Shown here piece by piece: positions 43,004 through 50,806 of a DNA stretch of 64,000 nt (its first letter is position 1; every line of letters begins with the position of its first letter). Location: NCBI GenBank assembly GCA_965277425.1, contig CBDICR010000005.1:860204-924203 (forward strand), in the 5' to 3' direction. Under the pieces are notes generated by a model. The model saw only the letters and a program-made list of their open reading frames with translations. It did no database searches and was not told the origin of the DNA. Origin of the DNA: Poindextera sp965277425 (lineage in GTDB: Bacteria; Pseudomonadota; Alphaproteobacteria; Caulobacterales; Caulobacteraceae). A program made the translations under genes and the position numbers.

Positions 43004-43234
43004 TCAGTCCGGTTCACCCGTCACGGCGATGCGCGCCGCACGGGCATAATGCGCCAACTCCGTATCGTTCTCGATCAGGCCGTCGAGCAGCGCCTTCATG
43101 TCGCTCTGATCGGACACCGATTGAAATGGCCCCGGCTGCCGCTCGATCGCCAGCACCGCAATGGCGAGCGCCTTCTTCACCAGATGCAGGTCGCGTCCCG
43201 TGAATTCCGCCATGCCGCATGCCTCAACCATCAT
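43004..43234 (-). CDS. Small hypothetical protein of the ICE backbone
   Basis: 76 residues from an ATG pair (MMVEACGMAEFTGRDLHLVK). It is helical with hydrophobic positions (KALAIAVLAIERQPGPF, DMKALLDGLIENDTELAHYA). No family is recognised. The longer frame upstream is basic and lies in GC-rich leader sequence. It is convergent to the DUF2493 gene. Confidence 0.55.
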   Translation of the reverse strand: MMVEACGMAEFTGRDLHLVKKALAIAVLAIERQPGPFQSVSDQSDMKALLDGLIENDTELAHYARAARIAVTGEPD

Positions 43235-43532
43235 GTCGACTCGTAAGCACACCTTAGCCGATCGGTCGGCGCACCGTGAGATAACGAGGTTCCATGCATT
43301 GTCCGCGACGGCCTTTGAGTGGCGGCTCCTGCCGGCGGGCGCCACCCCGCGTCTATCAGCGCTGATCCTTGGTCCGGCCGAGGGCCTGACGCCATCAACC
43401 CGTAAAGGGTCGGCTTACGCGAAGCGTGCCGCCGCTGCGTCTTCGCCTTCGCGGTGATTGCGGCCCTCGGCCGAACACATCGGGCGCCTGTCGCGCGGGG
43501 ATGGTCCCCGCCTCAGCACAGGAGCCGGATCA
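43235..43532. other. Gene-free region before the small membrane protein
   Basis: About 298 bp between divergent small genes. It holds GC-rich dyads (GGCCGAGGGCC near 43377; GCGAAGCGTGCC and CGCCTTCGCGG near 43421-43456) similar in kind to the other structured leaders of this element. No reading frame is supported. Confidence 0.4.
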
Positions 43533-43700
43533 ATGTCTCAAGCCCTCGCATTCGCTAACGGCTGGAACCTCGCCATCACTCTCATGGTCTGCGTCGTCGT
43601 CTTTCATGCTGACGCTGGCAACTTCGGCGTCATGCTGGCCGCCGAATATGACGGCGATCCCGCCGCCGTCATCCACGAATTCGACCCCTTCCAGCGATGA
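43533..43700 (+). CDS. Small single-span membrane protein
   Basis: 55 residues starting MSQALAFANGWNLAITLMVC with a clear hydrophobic segment (residues 10-28), then a polar acidic tail ending EFDPFQR. An in-frame start at 43458 is in the leader and gives a poor N-terminus. Role unknown; a second, larger membrane protein follows. Confidence 0.55.
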   Translation: MSQALAFANGWNLAITLMVCVVVFHADAGNFGVMLAAEYDGDPAAVIHEFDPFQR

Positions 43701-43848
43701 AGGGGCGCATCCCCACGCAAGCTGGACCGCACAGGGCCAGCGGGATTTCCGCTCCCGCTGGCGCCTGTTTGCGGCTATACTCACGGTCGCGCCGTGGTGG
43801 TGGTGGAAGGCGCGACCGTCAGACCTTTATCTCACGGAGTACACCGCC

Positions 43849-44289
43849 ATGATCATCTTCGGACCACTCCTCGTCATCGTCGGCATCGGCTTTATCTGCT
43901 GGCTGCTGTTCACCCTCGCTGTCTTTGCGCTGCCGTTTTTCGCCGGTCTGACGATCGGCATCTGGGCCTTTCACACGGGAGCCGGCGTGCTCGGCGGCAT
44001 TGCCGTAGGTCTTGTCGCCGGCGGCGTCACCTTTGGCCTTGGCCAGCTTGCGCTCGCCGTTGTGCCATGGGCGTGGGCTCGGCTCCTGATCATCCTTCTC
44101 TATGTCGCGCCCGCCACCGTCGCTGGCTACAGCGCCACGCATGGGATCGCCCAGATGGCGATGCCTTCACCCACCTGGCAGACGATCTTCGCCGTCATCG
44201 GCGCGGTCGCCGTCAGCGTCACGGCGTTCGTCCGCTTCACTGGAATGGCCGCGCCCGGACCAGCCGGACAGGGCTTAGCGCGGGGCTGA
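43849..44289 (+). CDS. Multi-span membrane protein of the ICE backbone
   Basis: 146 residues. The ATG at 43849 with CGGAG upstream begins MIIFGPLLVIVGIGFICWLL; about four hydrophobic segments follow (FALPFFAGLTIGIWAF, GGIAVGLVAGGVTFGLGQL, WARLLIILLYVAPATVAG, TIFAVIGAVAVSV). The long frame upstream overlaps the small membrane protein and is not credible. Function unknown. Confidence 0.6.
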   Translation: MIIFGPLLVIVGIGFICWLLFTLAVFALPFFAGLTIGIWAFHTGAGVLGGIAVGLVAGGVTFGLGQLALAVVPWAWARLLIILLYVAPATVAGYSATHGIAQMAMPSPTWQTIFAVIGAVAVSVTAFVRFTGMAAPGPAGQGLARG

Positions 44290-44889
44290 CATCGTCACGT
44301 CGACGACCGTTGGGGCGGGACCAGATCACGCATTCCGTATGCTCGCGATCCTCGTCGTGGAACGCGGAGTGAGGGCCGACCGGCGTCGAAGCTCACCCGA
44401 TCATCGCAGAGTACTGGGCGTCGTGGCGGGTTGTTGAGGCGACATGGCCGAGGTGGCGACGTCTTACAGATATGGCCAACGAAGCGCGTGACGGGGCGCG
44501 CAGCCGGAGCTTGGTCTCCGAAGCGAGAGATCCTTTGGTGGCCAGGACGGGGCGTGGATTACTGTCGAATTCACTCGCCAGCCTCCGCGGTGACTCGAAA
44601 GTCGCCAAGTTCCCCTTGATGTCAGCTCTATCAGGCCGAGCGCACCGAACGGCCTCTTCGATGGATTGATCTGGCCGAAGGCCGGCTGAAGCCTCGACCG
44701 CCTATGGCGCAACAGCGGCGTCGAAACTTTCTTCCCCTGCCGGCTGCGCCGTCATTCCTCGCGAGACAAGAAAGCCCCTCCTTTGCTGTCGAGCCCCTTC
44801 GGGGTGCGCCGTCGATCGCCTCCGGCCCTTCGATTACCATCGAGGCCGCAATGGTGCGGGCTCGGAAACAGAGATCAAGGAGAACTACC
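44290..44889. other. 600-bp stretch before the first DUF736 gene: no gene seen
   Basis: All open frames here are short and GC-biased. The last 150 bp form a leader with several dyads (GAGCCCCTTCGGGGTGCGC near 44800) and a purine-rich ribosome site (CAAGGAGAAC) before the ATG at 44890. It shares CGCGAGACAA with the leader at 41.86 kb. Confidence 0.5.
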
Positions 44890-45216
44890 ATGGCGACCAT
44901 CGGCACCTTCAAGAAGACCGGCTCGAACGAATTCACCGGCGAAATCGTCACCCTCTCGGTCCAGGCCAAGAACGTCCGGATCGTCCCCGAAACCACCCGC
45001 TCCGGCGACAACAGCCCCAGCCACCGCGTCTATGTCGGCCGGGTCGAGATCGGCGCCGCCTGGGCCAAGCGCTCCAACGAGGGCCGCGACTATCTGGGCC
45101 TCAAGCTCGACGATCCGAGCTTCACCGCCCCGATCTTCGCCAACCTCTTCGACGACGAAGAGGGCGAAGGCTACAGCCTGATCTGGTCCCGCCCCAACGG
45201 CCGCCGGAGCGACTGA
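44890..45216 (+). CDS. DUF736 family protein (copy 1)
   Basis: 108 residues: MATIGTFKKTGSNEFTGEIV, VRIVPETTRSGDNSPSHRVY, GAAWAKRSNEGRDYLGLKLD and LIWSRPNGRR. This is a typical DUF736 protein, a small family tied to plasmids and ICEs of alphaproteobacteria with unknown function. The ATG follows AAGGAG with good spacing. A hairpin lies just after the stop. A second copy is at 50.8 kb. Confidence 0.85.
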   Translation: MATIGTFKKTGSNEFTGEIVTLSVQAKNVRIVPETTRSGDNSPSHRVYVGRVEIGAAWAKRSNEGRDYLGLKLDDPSFTAPIFANLFDDEEGEGYSLIWSRPNGRRSD

Positions 45217-45228
45217 GCCCGCCTACAA

Positions 45229-45257
45229 TGCCCCGTCCGGCTGGTCCGGGCGGGGCA
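45229..45257 (+). terminator. Hairpin after DUF736
   Basis: TGCCCCGTCCGG at 45229-45240 pairs with TCCGGGCGGGGCA at 45245-45257 apart from small bulges. It is a strong GC stem 12 bp after the stop without a pronounced U-tract. Confidence 0.55.
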
Positions 45258-45303
45258 TCGCCTTATGCTCCAAGAGCGACTGCCAACCTTGAACGGGCGG
45301 AAT

Positions 45304-45319
45304 ACCTAGTTTACTAGGT
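45304..45319. promoter_or_regulatory. Operator of the first XRE regulator
   Basis: ACCTAG at 45304-45309 and CTAGGT at 45314-45319 are a perfect 6-bp inverted repeat with a 4-base spacer. Another half-site (TATTAGGT) follows at 45327-45334. Placed 35 bp before the ATG at 45354, it fits autoregulation by the XRE protein. Confidence 0.55.
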
Positions 45320-45353
45320 GGCAGTATATTAGGTGGCACGGCGATCTCACCGC

Positions 45354-45566
45354 ATGAGCTTGCGGGAGATCGTCGCCACGAATCTGCGAAGACTGAGACA
45401 TGCCAAAAGCATGTCGCAGGAGGAGCTTGCCGACCGTGCGGGCATCAATCGCAACTATGTTGGCATGCTGGAGCGCGAACAGCACTCCGCGACCGTCGAC
45501 ATGCTGGAGAAGCTCGCCGAGGTCCTTGAAGCCGACCCTGTCGAATTCTTCCGGCGCGAGACGTGA
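45354..45566 (+). CDS. XRE-family HTH regulator (small)
   Basis: 70 residues: MSLREIVATNLRRLRHAKSM, SQEELADRAGINRNYVGMLE, REQHSATVDMLEKLAEVLEA. This is a full Cro/C1-type HTH and little else. The GTG at 45333 is in frame but lies within the operator, so the ATG at 45354 is preferred. It is convergent with a second XRE protein of similar size, and such pairs often control ICE excision and transfer. Confidence 0.75.
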   Translation: MSLREIVATNLRRLRHAKSMSQEELADRAGINRNYVGMLEREQHSATVDMLEKLAEVLEADPVEFFRRET

Positions 45567-45585
45567 ACCGCAGTCGTTACAGAAA

Positions 45586-45831
45586 CTAAGGCTCGACCGC
45601 CGCCTTTTTCCGCGCCTTCACGGGCACGGCGCGCACCAGTTCGGTTGCTTCCACCTCGAGCGCCTCCGCGATCCGGCCGAGCACCGTCACGCTCGCCGAG
45701 ACGTCGGCGCGTTCGATCCCTCCGACGTACCGGGCGCTCAACCCGGCCCTTTCGGCCAATTCCTCTTGCGTCATCCCTTTCGCATGACGCAACCGACGCA
45801 GATTGACCGCCATGACCTCCTTAAGATCCAT
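45586..45831 (-). CDS. XRE-family HTH regulator (second)
   Basis: 81 residues: MDLKEVMAVNLRRLRHAKGM, TQEELAERAGLSARYVGGIE, TVLGRIAEALEVEATELVRA, with a basic tail (KARKKAAVEP). It resembles the first XRE protein over the HTH and points against it, 20 bp between stops. Its own upstream region carries a different inverted-repeat pair at 45853-45881. The two could form an opposing switch. Confidence 0.75.
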   Translation of the reverse strand: MDLKEVMAVNLRRLRHAKGMTQEELAERAGLSARYVGGIERADVSASVTVLGRIAEALEVEATELVRAVPVKARKKAAVEP

Positions 45832-45852
45832 GGCGATGATGGAGCCGATATA

Positions 45853-45881
45853 GGAACTATCGTTCCAGGAATGATCGTTCC
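45853..45881. promoter_or_regulatory. Tandem dyads before the second XRE gene
   Basis: GGAAC TATC GTTCC (45853-45866) followed by GGAAT GATC GTTCC (45868-45881): two 14-bp dyads in tandem, offset by 15 bp, about 22 bp before the minus-strand ATG. The spacing suits binding of two dimers and strong repression. Confidence 0.6.
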
Positions 45882-46058
45882 GATTCGTACATGCCTTTGC
45901 TTTTCATCGACGCTGCGGAGGCCTCAGTTTGCCATTTCCGCGAGCAACGTGATGCGCGCCAAGCATCGCGGCGTAAGTATTCGCGGCGCAAATCTTGCAA
46001 AAATTCGCGGTAAATGAATGGCTAACACATTGCTTTGATCTCAAGGGGGTAGATCGCA

Positions 46059-46322
46059 ATGACTCAGGTGCCTTTCCAGGACCGGCCGCCGCACACCGAC
46101 CGCTTGAACGCCTATGACGAGCAACATCTGGCGATCTATCTTCGATTGCTAATGGCCGACGAAGAGGGCGCTGACTGGCGCGAAGTCGTCCAGGTGATCT
46201 TCGGCCTCAACCCGGCCCAGGAGCCCGCCCGTGCCAAAACGGTTCATGACAGCCACCTGGCGCGGGCCCGCTGGATGACTGAGACGGGCTATCGGCACTT
46301 GCTTGAATCCCGGATGCAGTGA
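46059..46322 (+). CDS. DUF2285 family protein (small)
   Basis: 87 residues: YDEQHLAIYLRLLMADEEGA, DWREVVQVIFGLNPAQEPAR, SHLARARWMTETGYRHLLES. This matches the DUF2285 family, found beside XRE regulators in alphaproteobacterial ICEs; in rhizobial ICEs related proteins take part in activating excision. The start follows AAGGGGGTAG. It is the first of two DUF2285-type genes here. Confidence 0.75.
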   Translation: MTQVPFQDRPPHTDRLNAYDEQHLAIYLRLLMADEEGADWREVVQVIFGLNPAQEPARAKTVHDSHLARARWMTETGYRHLLESRMQ

Positions 46323-46446
46323 ACCGGCACCCCGCACTCCCACGGCTCGTAGCCACACGCGATGCAACCTTAAGGACTACTTCTGTGGGCGAATTTTCCG
46401 GATCGTGGCGACCCTCAGTGAGAGAGGACAAACGAGAGGAAACGCC

Positions 46447-46656
46447 ATGCCCACGGAGTATTGGCGCTCGCCGGAGACGATTGATCGCCTGAACCGCCTC
46501 GAACGTCCTGGCTTTGCCGCCGAATTTCTGCGCCGCAACCCTGATTACCGCCGCGACTTCGTCCGCACTCAGCGCCAGATTGCGCGCGCTTCCGTCGACC
46601 CCGAGACTGCCCGCGTCAGTCTCGCTCGGCGATGGGGGTTGCGCTTTCGCCCATGA
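46447..46656 (+). CDS. DUF6499-type N-terminal part of a split regulator
   Basis: 69 residues: MPTEYWRSPETIDRLNRLER, PGFAAEFLRRNPDYRRDFVR, ARRWGLRFRP. Related proteins carry this domain in front of a DUF2285 domain in a single chain. Here a stop at 46654-46656 interrupts; reading one base fewer near CGCCCATGA would join it to the downstream frame. Either a natural split with frameshifting or a point mutation. Confidence 0.6.
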   Translation: MPTEYWRSPETIDRLNRLERPGFAAEFLRRNPDYRRDFVRTQRQIARASVDPETARVSLARRWGLRFRP

Positions 46657-46687
46657 CCTCGCGTCTCCAGTCGGACTCGAACCCGTC

Positions 46688-47233
46688 ATGTGGCTGCCGG
46701 AAGTTTCGCCGGCCACGCTGATCCTAGAACCAGCGCCAACCGGGTTCGAGGCCGCTTCATCCTTCAATCCCAGCGCCTTCGGTCCGGCGCTCGTCGAGCG
46801 CGCGGACGCCGATGGACGTGAACTGGTGATCGTCGACGGCTCCGACGAACTCCATATCCGCTTGCAAGACGACCAAGCCACGCGACGGCCGGCCGTGCTT
46901 CTGCCGCTCGACAGCATGTTCGAGCTTCGACTCGACGTCGCGCTACGCTTCGCCCGCCGACTCAGCGGCCAGCGCATCAACTTTCTCCCGACCGCCCTGC
47001 GGCTCACGTCTTTCCAGAAGCGGCGACTGATTCAACTCCTCCACGCCTTCGACGTTCACGATGCCGGCGGTGGCCCGCGCGACATCGCCGCGGAAGTACT
47101 CAGCTCCGACCACGCCCAGCTTCCCTCTGTCGAGTGGAAGGATTCCCACGCGCGGCGCAAGGCCAACCGCCTGATCCACGATTCGATCGCCCTCGTTGAA
47201 AGGGGCTACCTGAAGCTCCTGCGCGGTCTCTGA
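46688..47233 (+). CDS. DUF2285-type C-terminal part of the split regulator
   Basis: 181 residues from an ATG inside a frame that stays open upstream: WLPEVSPATLILEPAPTGFE, VLLPLDSMFELRLDVALRFA, LRLTSFQKRRLIQLLHAFDV, SHARRKANRLIHDSIALVER. The family normally continues from the DUF6499 part without a break, and homology seems to begin before the ATG, supporting a frameshift. In rhizobial ICEs comparable genes join by programmed frameshifting to make a transfer activator, so this break may be functional. Confidence 0.6.
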   Translation: MWLPEVSPATLILEPAPTGFEAASSFNPSAFGPALVERADADGRELVIVDGSDELHIRLQDDQATRRPAVLLPLDSMFELRLDVALRFARRLSGQRINFLPTALRLTSFQKRRLIQLLHAFDVHDAGGGPRDIAAEVLSSDHAQLPSVEWKDSHARRKANRLIHDSIALVERGYLKLLRGL

Positions 47234-47446
47234 CGCGCGCCTCCATCCATCCCCACGCATCGCTATCACCACACCGGCTATGGGCCACTGGCCTCGTCCG
47301 CGACGTTTCTGTTCGTCCCGTCGCAAACGGGGGGACACACGCCAACGAAAATATTCGTCCACCCCCAACGCCTGAACTCTCCGCCACCGTCACCCCGACA
47401 TGCCGCGACTTGGCCGCGGCGCTTCGAGGCAAGACGGAGGCACATC

Positions 47447-47698
47447 ATGCCCGACAGGGCCGCGCAACTCGCCACACGTTACGTCCGCACACATGAAGCG
47501 GCGCGCATCCTCGGCATCTCGCCGCGGACGCTGGAGAAATACCGCTGCCACGGTAGCGGTCCGACCTTCCGCAAGCTCGGCGGGCGTGTCGTCTACGCGA
47601 TCGACGACCTCGAAGCCTGGGCCGACCAGGCCGCGTGCAGCTCGACGTCCGATCCCCGATACGTCGAGGCCCGCGCCGCCGGCCACGCGCATCGCTGA
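47447..47698 (+). CDS. AlpA/excisionase-like HTH protein
   Basis: 83 residues: TRYVRTHEAARILGISPRTL, EKYRCHGSGPTFRKLGGRVV, YAIDDLEAWADQ. This is the winged HTH of the MerR/AlpA excisionase group. By position, just before repA and the transfer genes, it may be the recombination directionality factor that partners the integrase; direct support is lacking. It ends 14 bp before repA begins. Confidence 0.7.
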   Translation: MPDRAAQLATRYVRTHEAARILGISPRTLEKYRCHGSGPTFRKLGGRVVYAIDDLEAWADQAACSSTSDPRYVEARAAGHAHR

Positions 47699-47712
47699 AG
47701 CGGCGCTCGTCT

Positions 47713-48828
47713 ATGTCGTCGCGCCGCCTCATCACAGCCAGCGAACGGAGCAAGCTCGATCCGTTCATCGTCGCCACCGGCGACGCAAGTCCGCGCGACC
47801 AGCGCGACTTGATGGAGCGGCCGTTCTTCTCGCTCGCCAAAGCTAGGCGCACGGCGCCGATCCTCTACGAAGCCGCCGGTGTTCGGGTCGAGGTCTACGC
47901 CGTGCCCGAGCATGGCATGGCGACCATCTGGGACGCCGACGTGCTGATCTGGGCGGCGAGCCAGATCGTTGAGGCCGAGAATCTCGGCTTCAAGACCTCG
48001 CGTTTCCTTCGCTTCACGCCCTACCAGCTTCTGACCGCGATCGGTCGGCAGACAGGCGCCCGCGACTACAAGCTCCTGAAGGGCGCGCTCGCCCGTCTGC
48101 AATCAACCGTCATCCGCACCACCATCCGCAACGGCGAACATTGGCGCCGTCACCAGTTCTCCTGGATCAATGAGTGGGAGGAATGCACGACGCGCGACGG
48201 CCGCGTCGAGGGCATGGAGTTCGTACTCCCCGACTGGTTCTACCGCGGCGTCATCGACCGCTCGCTCGTCCTGGCGATCGACCCGGCCTACTTCCGGCTG
48301 ACCGGCGGCATCGAGCGCTGGCTCTATCGCGTCGCGCGCAAACACGCAGGTCGCCAGCCCAAAGGCTGGCTGTTCGAGATCGCGCACCTCCACGAGAAGT
48401 CCGGCAGCCTAGTGCGCGTCTCCGATTTCGCGCTCCAGATCCGGCGCATCGCCGCGCGCCAGCCGCTGCCCGGCTATCGCCTGCGCATCGAGTGGCAGGG
48501 CCGCCGCGAGCTGCTGCGCATCCTGCCGGCTCACATATCCACAGTCCCTGTGGATGGCGCTGTGGAAGCGCTCGGGACTTCGCACGCAAACGATATCGGG
48601 ACTCCGCACGCAGCCCTATCGGGACTTCGCACGCACGAACCGCAGCTAACACTTTGGCCGGAAACGGCGATTCCAGGCCTTAACTTAGAGTCTAACTCAG
48701 AATCTAACTCTTGTTGTTGGTCCGCGCGATCTGCGGATAAACGCGCCACCTCCGCTGCGCGGGCCTCCGAGCCACCAGCACGACAGCCATCGCTGCCCTT
48801 CGGTCGCAAGCCGGGAAGGAAGAGATGA
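47713..48828 (+). CDS. repA: RepA replication initiator
   Basis: 371 residues from the ATG at 47713; the frame is open upstream through the HTH gene. The RepA family core is visible: MERPFFSLAKARRTAPILYE, VEVYAVPEHGMATIWDADVL, IWAASQIVEAENLGFKTSRF, LLTAIGRQTGARDYKLLKGA, QLLRFTPY-like and FYRGVIDRSLVLAIDPAYFR. The last 90 residues are low-complexity and lie over the predicted origin. Its stop overlaps parA (ATGA). RepA should drive replication of the excised circle from the iterons within its own 3' end. Confidence 0.85.
   Translation: MSSRRLITASERSKLDPFIVATGDASPRDQRDLMERPFFSLAKARRTAPILYEAAGVRVEVYAVPEHGMATIWDADVLIWAASQIVEAENLGFKTSRFLRFTPYQLLTAIGRQTGARDYKLLKGALARLQSTVIRTTIRNGEHWRRHQFSWINEWEECTTRDGRVEGMEFVLPDWFYRGVIDRSLVLAIDPAYFRLTGGIERWLYRVARKHAGRQPKGWLFEIAHLHEKSGSLVRVSDFALQIRRIAARQPLPGYRLRIEWQGRRELLRILPAHISTVPVDGAVEALGTSHANDIGTPHAALSGLRTHEPQLTLWPETAIPGLNLESNSESNSCCWSARSADKRATSAARASEPPARQPSLPFGRKPGRKR
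48535..48720. other. Predicted replication origin inside the 3' end of repA
   Basis: Three iterons TCGGGACT(T/C)CGCACGCA start at 48572, 48596 and 48619 (23-24 bp apart). Just before them, ATCCACA-GTCCC-TGTGGAT (48537-48555) gives two DnaA-box-like sites in inverted orientation. After them, 48679-48720 is AT-rich with tandem TCTAACTC at 48691 and 48703, resembling a DNA-unwinding element. Iterons, DnaA boxes and an AT-rich repeat in one row are the parts of a plasmid oriV. Confidence 0.7.
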
Positions 48829-49463
48829 TCGTCGCTCTGCTCAACCAGAAGGGCGGCGTCGGCAAGACCACGCTTGCGCTTCATCTCGCCGGCGAGCTGG
48901 CGCTGCATGGCAAGCGCGTCACGCTGATCGATGCCGACCCGCAGGGCTCAGCACTCGATTGGTCGCAGCAGCGGGCGCGGGAGAACGTCTCGCGGCTATT
49001 CGGCGTCGTCGGCCTCGCGCGAGACACGCTCCATCGCGAAGCGCCGGAAATTGCACGCACCGCCGATCACGTCGTCATCGACGGACCGCCGCGTGTCGCG
49101 GGGCTGATGCGCTCGGCGCTCCTGGCCGCCGACCTCGTGCTGATCCCGGTACAGCCGTCGCCCTTCGATGGCTGGGCTTCGGCCGAGATGCTGGACCTGC
49201 TCCGCGAGGCCCGCATCTATCGCCCCCGGCTCGCCGCGCGCTTCGTGCTGAACCGCTGCGGCGCGCGCACGGTCATCGCCCGCGAGACGGCCGAAACGCT
49301 GGCCGATCACGATCCGCCGGTGCTGTCCAGCACCGTCGGCCAGCGTGTCGTCTTCGCCGACGCCGCGCAGTCCGGCCGCCTCGTGTTCGAGCTGGCCGAG
49401 CAGAGCACCGCGGCGCGCGAGATCGCAGCGCTCGCCGCTGAAGTCTCGAGGATTGCGCCGTGA
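48825..49463 (+). CDS. parA: ParA-family partition ATPase
   Basis: 212 residues. MIVALLNQKGGVGKTTLALH holds the deviant Walker A (K-G-G-V-G-K-T-T), LIDADPQGSALDWSQQR the Walker A' Asp and HVVIDGPPRV the Walker B. Short, with no N-terminal HTH, as in type Ib ParA. It overlaps repA by 4 bp and the next gene by 4 bp. With the RHH-like protein it could segregate the circular form. Confidence 0.85.
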   Translation: MIVALLNQKGGVGKTTLALHLAGELALHGKRVTLIDADPQGSALDWSQQRARENVSRLFGVVGLARDTLHREAPEIARTADHVVIDGPPRVAGLMRSALLAADLVLIPVQPSPFDGWASAEMLDLLREARIYRPRLAARFVLNRCGARTVIARETAETLADHDPPVLSSTVGQRVVFADAAQSGRLVFELAEQSTAAREIAALAAEVSRIAP

Positions 49464-49714
49464 GCGCGCGTGGCGCCCGACGCGGCTTCGCCGCCCGGCC
49501 CGGCGACGCCGAGAGCTGGATCAAGACGCCTGACGCCTCAAGCCGTCGCGGTGACGAGCCCTCCGCCTTCACCGCGCGCCTGACGATCGACGTTACGCCG
49601 GCGCTGCGCGGCCGCATCAAGGTCGTCGCGTTCCAGCGCGGGATCACCGTTGCCGACATGCTGCGCGACCTCTTCGCGCGCGAATTCCCCGCCGATCCCG
49701 GAGAGTCCTCATGA
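49460..49714 (+). CDS. Small ribbon-helix-helix-like protein after ParA
   Basis: 84 residues from a GTG that overlaps the parA stop (GTGA). The C-terminal half, FTARLTIDVTPALRGRIKVV, AFQRGITVADMLRDLFAREF, fits a ribbon-helix-helix fold (one strand, two helices). Type Ib ParA proteins usually pair with such small RHH centromere binders, so a ParB-like job is likely. The stop overlaps the DUF2840 start. Confidence 0.65.
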   Translation: MSARGARRGFAARPGDAESWIKTPDASSRRGDEPSAFTARLTIDVTPALRGRIKVVAFQRGITVADMLRDLFAREFPADPGESS

Positions 49715-50229
49715 ACGACAACGAGCCGTCGCCGCCGCGTGTCGTGCCGCCATCGCATCGGCGCACCGTCGTACTCACCCATGTCGAGCTGACCTGGATC
49801 GAGAAGAAGATCGAGCACTGGCTACGCTTCGGCCGGCGTGCCGAGGAGAAGATCCTCGATCGCCGCCGCAGCATCTCGAGCTTCAAGCCAGGCAGCATCT
49901 TCGCGTTCGTGCGCTGGGCGTCGAACGACTTCGGCACCGTCATCTCGCGCATGGACATCGTGCGCACGGTCGAGCCTGGCGCACGTTTCCAGACACTGCC
50001 TTTCGTGCGCCCTGGCGGCGAGATCCTGCTCCGAGTCGATAGCTGGCCCAAGGTCGAGCGCGTGCTGCAGGCGATCGACGCCGTCGAGACACTCGACATC
50101 GATCCCGCCGACGCCGCGCCGGAATACTGGCGCCACCTCCACAACCGTCTCGCCGCCGGCCATGAACCGCGCCCCTACACGCGCGATCAGCACGCCGCCT
50201 GGCTCAAGCGCAGGAGCGTCACGCTATGA
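49711..50229 (+). CDS. DUF2840 protein
   Basis: 172 residues: LTHVELTWIEKKIEHWLRFG, AEEKILDRRRSISSFKPGSI, FAFVRWASNDFGTVISRMDI. DUF2840 occurs almost only between ParA and TraF in alphaproteobacterial ICEs and plasmids and has no known function. Both ends overlap neighbours by 4 bp, so it belongs to the repA-traF operon. Confidence 0.8.
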   Translation: MNDNEPSPPRVVPPSHRRTVVLTHVELTWIEKKIEHWLRFGRRAEEKILDRRRSISSFKPGSIFAFVRWASNDFGTVISRMDIVRTVEPGARFQTLPFVRPGGEILLRVDSWPKVERVLQAIDAVETLDIDPADAAPEYWRHLHNRLAAGHEPRPYTRDQHAAWLKRRSVTL

Positions 50230-50771
50230 CCCGCTTCGGCTACGTCATGACGACGTATTTCGCCATGCTCGTCTTCATCGCCTTGGCGTTCGTCCATCCG
50301 GCGCCGCGCCTGATCTGGAACGCCACGGCGAGCACGCCAACAGGGCTTTATGCGCTCCGCCCGGCCGGACAGCTCCACGCGCTCGAGCTCGTCGCCGTGC
50401 GCGCGCCCGAACCGATCGCCAGCTACCTCGCCGATGGCGGCTTCCTGCCCAAGGGCGTGCCGCTGCTGAAGCATGTGATGGCGTTGCCTGGGCAGACGGT
50501 GTGCCGCACGGGCGACTCCATCACGGTCGATCACGTGGATGTCGGCGCGGCGCGTGAGCGCGATCACCTTGGCCGCCCGCTGCCGCGGTGGAACGGCTGC
50601 CACACGCTCGGCCCCACCGAAGTCTTCCTCATGAACCCGACCGTCCCGGACAGCCTGGACGGACGCTATTTCGGCCCGCTTCCCACCACCGCGATCGTCG
50701 CCCGCGCGGTCCCCTTGTGGACCGACGAGGCGGGTGACGGCCGCTTCGTCTGGCGCGCCGCCACCGATTGA
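50226..50771 (+). CDS. traF: TraF, S26-type conjugative signal peptidase
   Basis: 181 residues. One N-terminal membrane segment (YVMTTYFAMLVFIALAFVH) is followed by the S26 Ser region ASTPTGLYALRPAG (S37) and the Lys region GVPLLKHVMALPGQTVC (K82), the Ser/Lys dyad of the family. TraF processes the TrbC prepilin of P-type conjugation systems. trbC is present at 60.8 kb. It is translationally coupled to DUF2840. Confidence 0.85.
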   Translation: MTRFGYVMTTYFAMLVFIALAFVHPAPRLIWNATASTPTGLYALRPAGQLHALELVAVRAPEPIASYLADGGFLPKGVPLLKHVMALPGQTVCRTGDSITVDHVDVGAARERDHLGRPLPRWNGCHTLGPTEVFLMNPTVPDSLDGRYFGPLPTTAIVARAVPLWTDEAGDGRFVWRAATD

Positions 50772-50806
50772 CCCGCTTCTCAACCCGCCAACAACGGAGA
50801 TTTCCC

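Noticed and set aside
48572..48635. CRISPR array from regularly spaced repeats
   Set aside because: The three units are 17 bp with 6-7 bp between them, inside a coding region and beside DnaA-like boxes; they fit iterons and no cas genes are present.
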